Shown here one piece after another: positions 32,427 through 42,500 of a stretch of DNA of 64,000 bases (position 1 is the first letter of the stretch; each line of letters opens with the position of its first letter). This DNA is from Polychytrium aggregatum (taxonomy: Eukaryota > Chytridiomycota > Chytridiomycetes > Polychytriales): assembly GCF_025602895.1 (NCBI RefSeq), contig NW_026516244.1:1-64000 (forward strand). The letters run 5' to 3'. The position numbers were made by a program, and so were the translations under genes. Under the pieces are notes generated by a model. The model was given only the letters and a program-made list of their open reading frames with translations. It did no database searches and was not told where the DNA came from.

Positions 32427-33726
32427 ATGGCCTCCCTCTTACTTATCCCCAAGATTATCATGTCGCTCTACGACCGCACCCGCAATCGCTCCACCTCGGC
32501 CCCGGTAGCTCCCGCCGACGACCTTGCAAAGCCCGTCTCGCTGCCGAGCGCGCCAGCGCAGCCTGTGTCGGACTTGCAGTTCAACCCCGACGGTCTGATC
32601 TCGGAAGAGGTGCTCAAGGGTCTGCCTGAGAATCTCAAAATCCGCCCCCTTTCCCGCAGCGACTACGATAAAGGTATATTGCCTTCCATCCCTGCTGTAC
32701 TTCTGACTACACCTCTGACTACACCTCTGACTACACCTCTGACTACACCTCTGACTACACCTCTGACTACACCTCTGACTACACCTCTGACTACACCTCT
32801 GACTACACACCGCTTATGCTCCTTTCGCACGCTGTTCGTCTGTTTCACTCACTCGCCGGCCCGTGCAACGCTAACCTGCACCGTATGCTTCTGCCGTGCT
32901 GCACTGTCAACCAGGTTTTGTGGAAACGCTCAGCCAGTTGACCACGGTCGGGAATCTCACTCGCGAGGTCTTTGATGGTGAGTGTCTGGACAAGTCAAGT
33001 GCCCCTTCTGTCGAATGAGTCGAGAGCGGATCGGAGCCGTGCCCGAGAGAATTACGTGGGCTGGACTACTGGGCCTCGTGCGTATGCGTCAGACTCCCTC
33101 TGGCGATCCTGTTGACTGCTCGTCTTGATGCGTGAGCCAAATACGTCGATACTGACTTTGCAACGCTCCCCGAATCCGCCATCAAGAGCGCTTTGCAAAA
33201 CTGCAAAAGTACAACGAAGTCTACTTTTCAATCGCCATTGAAGATGTTTCGATTGGAAAAGTTGTGGCGTAAGTTAGTCGTGGGCTGCGACGAGGACCTG
33301 GGACGCAGCAGTGTTGCTGCCAGCGGTGGCCGTGCAGTGCTCCGAGCCGCTTTGTACTCGCTGACACATCGCCATCCTTCCAGTCTGGGAACCATCTTTA
33401 TTGAAGACAAGTTCATCCACGAGGCAGGCTCGGTTGGCCACATTGAAGACATTGTCGTTAACGACTGTGCCCGGGGCAAGAACCTCGGACGAATGTGAGT
33501 TCTGCTTGTGTCGTCGGCCTGGCTGTTGGGCATGAGCGCTTCTCAACCTCGGTCGGCAGGCACTAACCATCGAATGGTCTTCGATAGTGTCATCGAGGCT
33601 CTGAAATACATTGGCCAGAGGCGCGGAGCCTACAAGACCCTGCTGGCATGCAGCGAAAAGAACATTGGCTTCTACAACAAGTGCGGCATGAGCCAGAAGG
33701 AAGTGGTCATGTCGGTGTACTACTAA
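32427..33726 (+). CDS. GNA1: Glucosamine 6-phosphate N-acetyltransferase
   Basis: Five exons (32427-32673, 32915-32977, 33187-33268, 33384-33494, 33588-33726) splice in phase to 213 residues. GNA1 makes N-acetylglucosamine-6-phosphate from acetyl-CoA and GlcN-6-P, a step in UDP-GlcNAc synthesis for chitin and GPI/N-glycans. The GNAT fold is clear: LKIRPLSRSDYDKGFVETLSQL, then GTIFIEDKFIH, GHIEDIVVN, the acetyl-CoA loop CARGKNLGR, and the C-terminal CSEKNIGFYNKCGM signature. The protein is longer than the ~160-residue yeast enzyme because of a ~55-residue N-terminal extension. All introns have GT-AG ends; intron 1 carries a 12-bp satellite. Confidence 0.95.
32703..32812 (+). repeat. 12-bp minisatellite (TCTGACTACACC)n in GNA1 intron 1
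   Basis: About nine near-perfect copies. Each unit contains CTGAC, a branch-point-like pentamer, so the intron holds many candidate branch sites. Confidence 0.92.
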
Positions 33727-33989
33727 AAACAACGCCCGAGTTTCACTTCGCCCTGCCTGTGTCCTCACAGCCCACGCAGCGGATGAGAGGGCCGGGACCG
33801 GTGCTGCTCAATCACATGGATCTGATATCTCTGCTTCTTGGCCCTCAGAGCTTCGCCCCCCTCCTCTCCCCATTTATTTTACATGATCCCACCCCACCCC
33901 CATCCGCTTTAATTTTGGAACCCCCCTTTAGCATCTCTTGAACACAACCCTCATCATTGCGCTTGCACCTTAAAACTCACTACAGCTCT

Positions 33990-34222
33990 TCCCAGAGAGC
34001 ACGAGACGGCTCAGTTGCCCCGAATACATTTATGGATATGAGTGATGCTGTTGCTGAGTCCCGAGCCGGTGCTGCCCTGGCCGTCGCTGGCAAATGCCAT
34101 CACCGGAAGCGCCCTCGTCTTGACATGGCAATCCGGAACAGACTGGATATCTTGATGGCAGCACCTCTGGATGATCCTGCAACACCCAGCCGCAACCCAG
34201 CAGCGCAGCTTGAGTGTGCGAA
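33990..34222 (+). repeat. 233-bp inverted repeat, left arm
   Basis: It starts TCCCAGAGAGCACGAG and is the near-perfect reverse complement of 35443-35675. The arms flank the mitochondrial bL33 gene with about 1.2 kb between them. No transposase or target duplication was seen, and the coding potential inside the arm is unrecognised. Confidence 0.9.
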
Positions 34223-34663
34223 CCAACGATCTCCTCTGTCGTGATGTTGTCGCTTGACTGTGTTGACGAGGCAAGGCCAGATTCTTCTCGCTGGACAGAC
34301 AGCGTTCCGAGAGCGTTCCGAGAGCGTTCTCTGCTCTCTCTCACCTTTTTTTCTGTTCCTGATCTGGCCATCATCCGCTGGCATCTGCGTTTTCCTGGCT
34401 TGTCGTCCCTGCATCCAACCGAGATACGAATATAGCATATACACAAGTACGATACGCCGGTCGCTCGAGACCGCCTGTCTGCATTCTCGTGTGTGAGGCC
34501 ACTCGCTACAACGTGGAACTGCGATTGCATGTGTTTGGCCGGATCCGCACCACCAAGCCCAAGGCTCTGAGCCGAATCAAATCTCATTCTGATTTGCTTT
34601 TCCTGGCGATATCCACGCCGGCGGATATTCGCCCTCTGGACTACACCTCAATTTTCGATGCGA

Positions 34664-35291
34664 ATGGCACCGGTGGTGGTGTCGGGCAATCCCTCTCAAA
34701 CAATCTCTGGCAACATCACCCACGATGATCGCGAATGCTTCCCTGGCCAACAACCATCAGTGGCCGCACCCAAAGCAAAAGCAAGGTATTGAGGACGGAC
34801 ACTCGACACGGCCTGGACAGTTCTCTGTGGATTGAGCTGTTTGATGCCGGATGCTTAGGCGAGCGTCCCACCAGGTTTCGGCATCATCATTGGCTCGCCG
34901 GATGAACCAGTCCCTAATGCTGCTGTTTTACGCTCGACAGAACCCTGATCGTGCGTCTGGTGAGCACCGCCGGTACTGGCAGCTTTTACACAACTGTGCG
35001 CAGACGATTGCTGCCCAAGCTCCAGTTGATGAAGTTCGATCCTAAAGGTGAGCTGATCGTATTTGTTCTGGCCCTTGGTGACCCTTTTGCCGGCCTTTGG
35101 TGTGGTGACCCATTCTGACGGCCAACTGAAATCAATTCTCATCACATTCTATCCCATCACATCCTATCCCATCATATCTGATCACATCTCATCACGACTT
35201 ATTGCTGGACGGATGTGTTTCGTTCCGGTCTTGCGAACTGGTCGATGTAGTCAACCGACATGTGCTTTTTGTCGAGTCGAAGCAAAAGTAA
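34664..35291 (+). CDS. Mitochondrial ribosomal protein bL33m
   Basis: Three exons are supported: up to 34785, 34942-35047 and 35251-35291. The core protein reads KAKARTLIVRLVSTAGTG, SFYTTVRRRLLPKLQLMKFDP and NRHVLFVESKQK, the whole length of bacterial-type L33 as found in fungal mitochondrial large subunits. Introns have GTATTG...GACAG and GTGAGC...TGTAG ends. The start is uncertain. The nearest in-frame ATG is 34664 and would add a ~35-residue leader; an extra intron between 34664 and the VAAPKAKA peptide is also possible. The gene lies inside the inverted-repeat pair. Confidence 0.8.
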
Positions 35292-35442
35292 TACAAAGCT
35301 CCCCACAATTGCGCATAGAGGTAGATATCGACGATATCAATGGTCACTTTCCTTCCAGCCCCCATGGATCGGTTGGACAGCTGGGGGTTGAGGGGCAGTG
35401 TATTATGGGATATACAAACCAGTACCTATGGGTGCCGATCAA

Positions 35443-35675
35443 TTCGCACATCCAAGCTGCGCTGCTGGGTTGCGGCTGGGTGTTGCAGGATCATCCAGAG
35501 GTGCTGCCATCAAGATATCCAGTCTGTTCCGGATTGCCATGTCAAGACGAGGGCGCTTCCGGTGATGGCATTTGCCAGCGACGGCCAGGGCAGCACCGGC
35601 TCGGGACTCAGCAACAGCATCACTCATATCCATAAATGTATTCGGGGCAACTGAGCCGTCTCGTGCTCTCTGGGA
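35443..35675 (-). repeat. 233-bp inverted repeat, right arm
   Basis: Reverse complement of 33990-34222, with a few mismatches at the inner end. It lies about 150 bp downstream of the bL33m stop and 200 bp beyond the MET2 stop. Confidence 0.9.
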
Positions 35676-35874
35676 GAGGCATTGATCGATGTACTGTGGA
35701 CGAGCCCCCACATGCTCTCTCATTCAGCCGTCGCAATCTCGATCGTCAAAGTACAAGTCGCCACTCGCTGATCCGATCAGCGGCGATGGCTTTGTTGAAC
35801 ACCGCAGGAGATCCGTCGTGGTGCGAGGCCTGCAAGGAGCCTCGATGCCAATTGGGGACTTCGATCCAGGACAA

Positions 35875-38326
35875 TCACCACAACAAAGGATCCTCGGCTT
35901 CTCCAAAGACACTGGCCTTGGATACCATCTCCTCCTTTGTCCACTTGCGGATATCCTTGGCAAGGAGCTCAGGGCAGTGGGCCTTCAGGAACTTGCTGAT
36001 CTCAAAGTTGATTTCGTCAAATTCGAGCAGGAAGGCGTCGTGGCCCTCGCCAGACTCGATAATGTGCAGCTCTGAATTGGGAATGTGCTCGGCGAGCTCA
36101 TACTGCTCTGATACAGTAAAGAGTCCATCCGAGGAAATGCCTGGCAGAGAGGGTGAGGTGAATGGGATATGTCAGTGAAAAGTAAGCAAAAAACAGGAGC
36201 CTATGATCAGCGCTTGTTGATGGGAGCTCTGAGCAGTCATGGCTTCGAAACATACCAATCACGAGTGTGGGCTGCTGAATCTCACGCAGTGTCTCGATGT
36301 AATCGCCACTCCGTCCCCGGGACAGGTCGTGGGTGTCCATCTTGCGGGTGATGGCGATGTAGCAGTTTGCATCAAAGCGGTTGAGGAACTTGTCGCCTTG
36401 ATACCGCAAATAGCTCTGGGCCGAGTAAACGGCGTACTTGTCCGCACCATTCACCTCGCTGGGCGGATTGGGAACCTTGCCCTGAATTCCTTCGTTATGC
36501 AACAGCGCTGCCTTCTCCTCTGGCGACAGCTCGCGCGTGCTAGTATGCAGAGGCTTCGGGGGCATCGTTTGGCGACCAAATCGCGCCTGGAAGGAGTTTC
36601 TTGATCGATATGTCAGCATGGCACTCATGCGCGCCGAGCTCAGGCCCTTGGTTGGAGGCTGGTGGTGGGTAATGGCATGTTGATGGCATGAGGTATGATC
36701 ATGGCGACAGTCGGGGCACATATATGGCACCACGTGGATGTGAGGAGGTTGCATCAGGATGCATGGCCAGGTGTTCAATGTGGGAACCACACGGCATCGA
36801 AAACAGCGAAGCAGCATATGGAGCGGCACGGTGGAAGACAGGCTTAGCAAGAGATATCAAATACGCTGAAGCGTTGCGCCTTCGACTTTGGACACAGATA
36901 GAATTGGCGACTGTGTCAATAGGTGCTACTTACGCTGTTCAGCGAATACCAGCCATGCTCTAAGGCAAAGACATGATGGAAAGCGGCAATGTGAGCCAGC
37001 GCGATACATGTCCATGGCACCATGCAGCATGTTCACGAAGGAAGCCATTGTTCGGTGCGCATTAAGCAGACGCGCGAAGGATCTTACTGTAGTCGGGGTC
37101 GCTGTAGATGCACTGTCGTTGAACTTCACCCCAGCTGATTCCCCAGGCCGAGTGACGCCCACACGTTGCAATGGCCACAACATTCTTGACGGTCTCCGAG
37201 CCCAGCATGGCCCATTCGAGTGCCTGGACGAAAGCAAGGGCGAATCAACATTCACAATACAATATCCAGCGGTGGGATTCCGGCTGTAGCCCCCACGGCG
37301 TCGTTCATGCCGGTCGGCCTCAGACGACCTCTGGGATTCGATGGTGGAGCAGAGGTTTTGCAGCACATACCAGCATGCCACCGAGCGATCCGCCGATGAC
37401 AAATCGGATTTGCTGAACTCCAATCAGCTCCAGGATCGTCTTTTGAATCCTGTTGACACCCAGAAGCCATAGAAGTGTTGGCATCATGATCACCGATGCA
37501 CCGAGAGGAGAAGTGCATCATATCGATGCCTGAATCCGGAACAACGGCGTCCAACGGCATCCATGACTGGCATCAGCCCCGCCAGCACAGGAAGATGCAA
37601 CTATACGGCCCGCGCCGGATCACGACAGTGTTCATCCAGTACCTTACATCGTCTCGGACAGAGACGGCAGGGAAAGTTGGGCCATAGAGTTTGCCGGTTT
37701 CAGGGTTGACGGTGATGGGTGAAGCCGAGCCGTACGGCGAGCCCAGGATGTTGGCGCAGAAGATGAAGAACACCTTTGGATCGAAAGCACGGCCTTCGCC
37801 GAGAAGCGGGCCCCACCTGCCGACGGACTCAGCGTCAGCCATCCGAGATTCACCGACGACAATTGTACGCCAAGAGCCAAGAGCCAAGAGCTACAACAGA
37901 TCCCAGGATCCATGCAGCAGCCGCAAGCCGACAGATCGATCAAGCGAGTGTGTAACCAGATCGAGATGATCAATCGATGTCGGGAGGGAAAGCCTTACCA
38001 GTCCTCGACATCCGCCGAGCCTGTGAGCGCATGGCAAATCACCATGACGTTTGAGCCGTCTTGGTTGAGCTTGCCCCATGTTTTGTACGCAACGGGCACA
38101 TTCTTGAGCACGACGCCCGATTCGAGCTCAAACGAGTCGAGGTGGATGATCGACTGGTCAGCGACCATTTCTGGGAACTTTTGAGCAAGGCGGACTTGCT
38201 CCTCTGTAAAGGTACTGGTGGCGTTAGTGACTTGCAGGGCTTGCTTGAATGCCACTGCGGCGCAGATCAAGAGGACAGCTACTTGCCATCGTTGAGAGCC
38301 GGCGCTGTTCCGTTGGTGGTGATCAT
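35875..38326 (-). CDS. MET2: Homoserine O-acetyltransferase
   Basis: Eight exons on the minus strand (38326-38283, 38214-37999, 37816-37643, 37449-37371, 37223-37088, 36959-36934, 36658-36256, 36140-35875) splice in phase to 447 residues. The enzyme acetylates homoserine with acetyl-CoA for methionine synthesis. The alpha/beta-hydrolase features are: [19 protein letters not shown], the nucleophile elbow GGSLGGM, the acid loop [11 protein letters not shown] and the catalytic His in GEGHDAFL. Exon 6 is a 26-nt microexon coding KHGWYSLNS. The start ([14 protein letters not shown]) is the only ATG spliced in frame to TFTEEQVRL. Its upstream region is shared with the divergent villidin-like gene. 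Confidence 0.93.
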
Positions 38327-38800
38327 GTCTGCAGGAGGAGCGGGAAATGAGCGGATGGTCCAATTAGCCACGAGAATGGAAAGGCACAGCGTCGCAGCGA
38401 TGAGCTCGACCCCAGCAGACCAGTGCGGTGGCGGCGGAGACGCAGGGACGGTGCGGGGAGGGGCAAAGACGGTGCTGTTGGCGAGGCGATGAGCAACCTG
38501 GAGTGGTGGAAGTGGATGAGCAGGAGGATCTGGAGCGATGAAAGCCCGGGCGAGATGGAGGGCAGCAAGGCGGGCAGCGGGGCTGTCCTGGTCTGGACCA
38601 AGGTTAAGTAGGTCGAGGGAGCTCCGGGGACGTGGGGCCACGCAGGACGAGGTCTGAATCGCAGTGACGATGGGCAGAGGACCTGCGAAAGCGTCCGAGA
38701 GGAGGTGTGGGAGCAGCGTGGGAGGAGTGTGCCCGATACAAATTTTTTGGGGACCGACGGAACCGAAGCCGAGACAGCGAAAGTGCGTGTGTGTGTGTGG

Positions 38801-38960
38801 TCTGCCGTTGTCTGCTGTTGTCTGCTGTTGTCTGCTGTTGTCTGCTGTTGTCTGCTGTTGTCTGCTGTTGTCTGCTGTTGTCTGCTGTTGTCTGCTGTTG
38901 TCTGCTGTTGTCTGCTGTTGTCTGCTGTTGTCTGCTGTTGTCTGCTGTTGTCTGCTGTTG
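38801..38960 (+). repeat. 10-bp minisatellite (TCTGCTGTTG)16 between MET2 and the villidin-like gene
   Basis: One variant unit (TCTGCCGTTG) is followed by 15 perfect copies. It lies in the ~1.2-kb divergent intergenic region (38327-39534). Because 10 is not a multiple of 3, the array is open in several frames, which creates long spurious ORFs on both strands. Confidence 0.96.
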
Positions 38961-39534
38961 CCACGCACTGTCCAGAGTCTGCGACTGATTGCACCACCGC
39001 GCCGCTCGCACAGCGCGTCCCGGGCCGCGCACCAACCGGCACGCTGGCTCGTCCGCGATGACGCCATCGGGGGCGCGCAGCTTGCACGTGCTGCCCGTGT
39101 GACTCACCGCCCCAGCCACGGTGTCGGAGATGGGGTGCGCAGCGGTCGGAGTTGGGCTCAATCGGCCCTGGGTGTGTCGGCCGAGGCGCCCCGGTCTGGA
39201 CGTCCGGCATGGCTGCCTGGGCGCTACTTTCTTGCCTCTCTGCTCTCTGACACTGGGTCAATGCGTATGGCGGGATTCGCGAGTCGTCCTCAGCGATCCA
39301 TGCCATCGTGGCCGAAGCAGGCCCACGCTCGCATCCCTCGCTCAATCAGGTTGGGCCGATACGTCATCGATGCAAAGCCGATGCAAATGGCCATTGTGGT
39401 GCAGCGTGGCAGCAAAGTGCACCCACGGCATCGAGTCCATTGGCTCTCTATCTCACATTGGGTACTGGATCGGTTCGATAACCCTGGTCGTCTGATATCG
39501 TATCTGTTGCCCCAAGAGACGCTGTGCTGCACCC

Positions 39535-42500
39535 ATGCCCCCACCCGAGCACTCCAAGTTCAAGAACATCTTTGCGCAGCCTGCAGGAGCCAAGGGCCTC
39601 TACACCAGCATCAAAGTCGAGGGAACCGCTCCCACAAAAGTCAAGGTTAGTATGCATGGCTTGGCCTCCAAGTCTTGGCCAAGCACGCAGGTTTGGCTAA
39701 TCAGAGAATCCGCCTCTCAGTCCAATGAGCTGTTCACTGCGATACCATGGGCCAGCGGAAATGGATCGCTCGCAATACTGCCCACACCACAGGGCATGAG
39801 CCCCGTAAAGCTAGGGATGCAGCCTCCTGTTTCGTTAGGTAAGCATGCGAACCAGTAGTCGTGACTGCGACGAGAAACAACTGACTCGGCTCTCTAAAGT
39901 TCACAACAAGCCCGTGCAGGAGTATGCCTTCTCTCCATACGAGCCGTCCATCATCGCCAGTAGCACCAAGCTTGATGGTCTGGTCCGTGTCTGGAAACTC
40001 GATTCATTCGAACCTGAAGCCGAATACACCCCTGTCGCAATTGATTCCGCCGCCATGTATCTTGCCGGACACGAAAAGCGGGTGGATCTGATTAAATTTC
40101 ACCCAACCGCCGGAAACATCCTCGCGACGTCGTCCGCGCAAGTATCTCCCTGCAACCAGCACCCACGCCGACTCACGGATATCTGTTTGGTTCGCATGGA
40201 CAAGCGGAGGCACTCTGCGGACTGGAGCTTGTGCTTGCCGACGCACACAAACAGTATGTCTCTAACCCATTCTCCCCGGCCTCTCAACGACAGCGACTCG
40301 ACCTTGAAGCTGTGGGAAATCCAAGAAATGCAGGACCGCCTGTGCATCGTCTGTCCTGGCGAATCTTCCTTCCAGAGCTTTTCGTTCGACTACTGCGGCG
40401 ACAACATTGTTGCCTCTGCCCTAGACGGATTTATCCACCTCTATGATCCTAGATCGGGCGCAGATCCTGTAAAGGTACGGGTACCAAACAGAACGTGCCG
40501 GACCTCCGCATTTTCCATCGATCGATTGATGCTGCTGTGGCAATAGAACTCTGCTCTGTGCTTTGATGTTCGACGGCCAGCGAGCCATTCCTCCACATCG
40601 TGAACGATTGATGCAGGAACAATTCCCTCCGCTGACTCCCAAGTTCCTCTGCCCTCTGTGTGGACACGCAAATCTTCCAGTCTATTCTCTCGGAGCATGT
40701 GCCTGGCAAGGGAGCCCGCGTTTGCTGGCTTGCGCCCGACCAGTTTTTCATCAGCACCGGGTTCAACAAGCAGGGTGTGCGAGAAATCGCTCTCTGGTCG
40801 ATCGAAAATCTCTCGACTCCTGTCCAGACTTGCCCCGTCACCGGTTCCGGCACAACCGTCCTCCTCCCGTTCTGGGATGCTGCGCTTCCGCTTGTGTATT
40901 TTGGCTCCAAAGGCGAAGGCATTCGGGTGTTTGAGCTTGCAGACGGAGCACTCCGGTTTCTCTCGACACTGCCCATCGAGAAACAGCTTGTGAGTACTCA
41001 GATTGAGGGCAGGCAGAAGAGTACCTTCTTTCAAGACGGCGGCGTCGTCATCGCCCAGCGTTTGGTCCGAGTCTAAGCGGGACATCGATTCTCACACTGC
41101 TCTTGACGGGTGGCCCCTTGAACCCTCTCGGTTGACAGACAGCTATCGATATATTGCCAAAAACCATCTGTGATATTTCAAAATGCGAAGTTGCAAGGTT
41201 TACAAAGCTTGGGTAAGCGAGGCTGCGCCGTGATCAAACGGCTTTGATGCGTTCGTGGACTGACAGTCTCCCCGGCGGCCTCGGCGACTGATGCACTTTG
41301 TATTTGGCAGCACCGACAACACCCTCGATGTTCTCTCGCTGTGTGTTCCAAGGGTCAACTCGGACACTGTATTCCAGCAGGACATCTTCCCTTCCGCTGC
41401 GGTCATCAACAGGGAAGCTACTTCTACACAGTACTTTGACCAAAACCAATCCATCGAACCCACCATGGTCGACATGTACGCCCCCAAAGTAGAGGTTGAT
41501 CCGGCTCTGCCCGAGCTCCCGCCCAAGACCATCAAAACATCTCTATCCCGGTCAACTACCACGCTCCGACGAGCAAGTACCGTAAAATCCTTGCACGCGA
41601 GTCGATCCCCCCGCCCCTCGACTGCAGAATCCATCTCGAACTCGTCCGCATCTCTTGCAGTATCGGGGCCGGCAGTTCACATGGATGGATTTGCTTACAA
41701 GGCCATTCGAGGCTGGTTTGGCGTCACTTGGGAAAAGATCTATCTCTCTCTCAAACGTACCAAGCTCTATATTTCGCAGGACGCCGACTCTGACCCGATT
41801 GCCCAAATATCCTTGGGTGCAACTCGTCGCGTTGAAGCTTTTGCCGTCGGTGTTGTAGACTCGGGGATGCTCCTTGAGACCCAGGACGGAAACATCATCC
41901 AGCTTCGTTGGGACGTTGTCGAGGAGCGGGATGCCTGGATATCCTGTGTCCGCGGACTTGCTAAAGGAGTCCGGTCCTCGCTCAGTCCCTCGCAGTCCGG
42001 ACTGGTTCCAAGCCGCTCCACCGAGAACACTTCGCTGGGCGGCCTTCACAAGAGTTCGTCAAGCATCCTCGCTGCATCCGCTATGGCACCTCAGCCCGTC
42101 TATAGCACTCGCGATGGTGCCCGGCTGCTTGGAACTCTGTCAGTGTACACCATCGAGTCTCGGCGCGAAGCTTGGGCCGCTCGGCTGGTGATGCTTGACC
42201 AAGACGGCCTCCTCCACATTTATTCCGACAACATGAAACTCTATCTACAAGGGGCGTCCCCGTTGGAAAGCGTCAATCTGCGGTCAGTCATATCTGTGAG
42301 GTTATCACAGCTTCGTATCGAGACATCTGCTTGGCCATCGGCCACGACAGCCGACACAGGGTCAGCCGATGGATCCAGCTGCAGCTTCCACATCAACACA
42401 ACCAAGCGGGTACTTCATTTTAAAACCCGGAACCCGCAAGAAGCCGCAAATTGGGTCATACAGATTCAAAAGACCATCGTCGAGCTTGGCCTGGCTGCAA

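Noticed and set aside
34480-34663. Frame upstream of bL33m (RYNVELRLHVFGRI) as a separate gene
   Set aside because: Too short, with no family match; more likely 5' leader or promoter sequence of bL33m.
28441-39000. CRISPR-like appearance of regular tandem repeats
   Set aside because: The units are directly adjacent, without unique spacers, and lie in a eukaryotic genome.
38664-39650. Long plus- and minus-strand frames over the 10-bp array
   Set aside because: The repeat unit is open in all frames. The frames have no conserved domain and overlap the MET2 and villidin starts.
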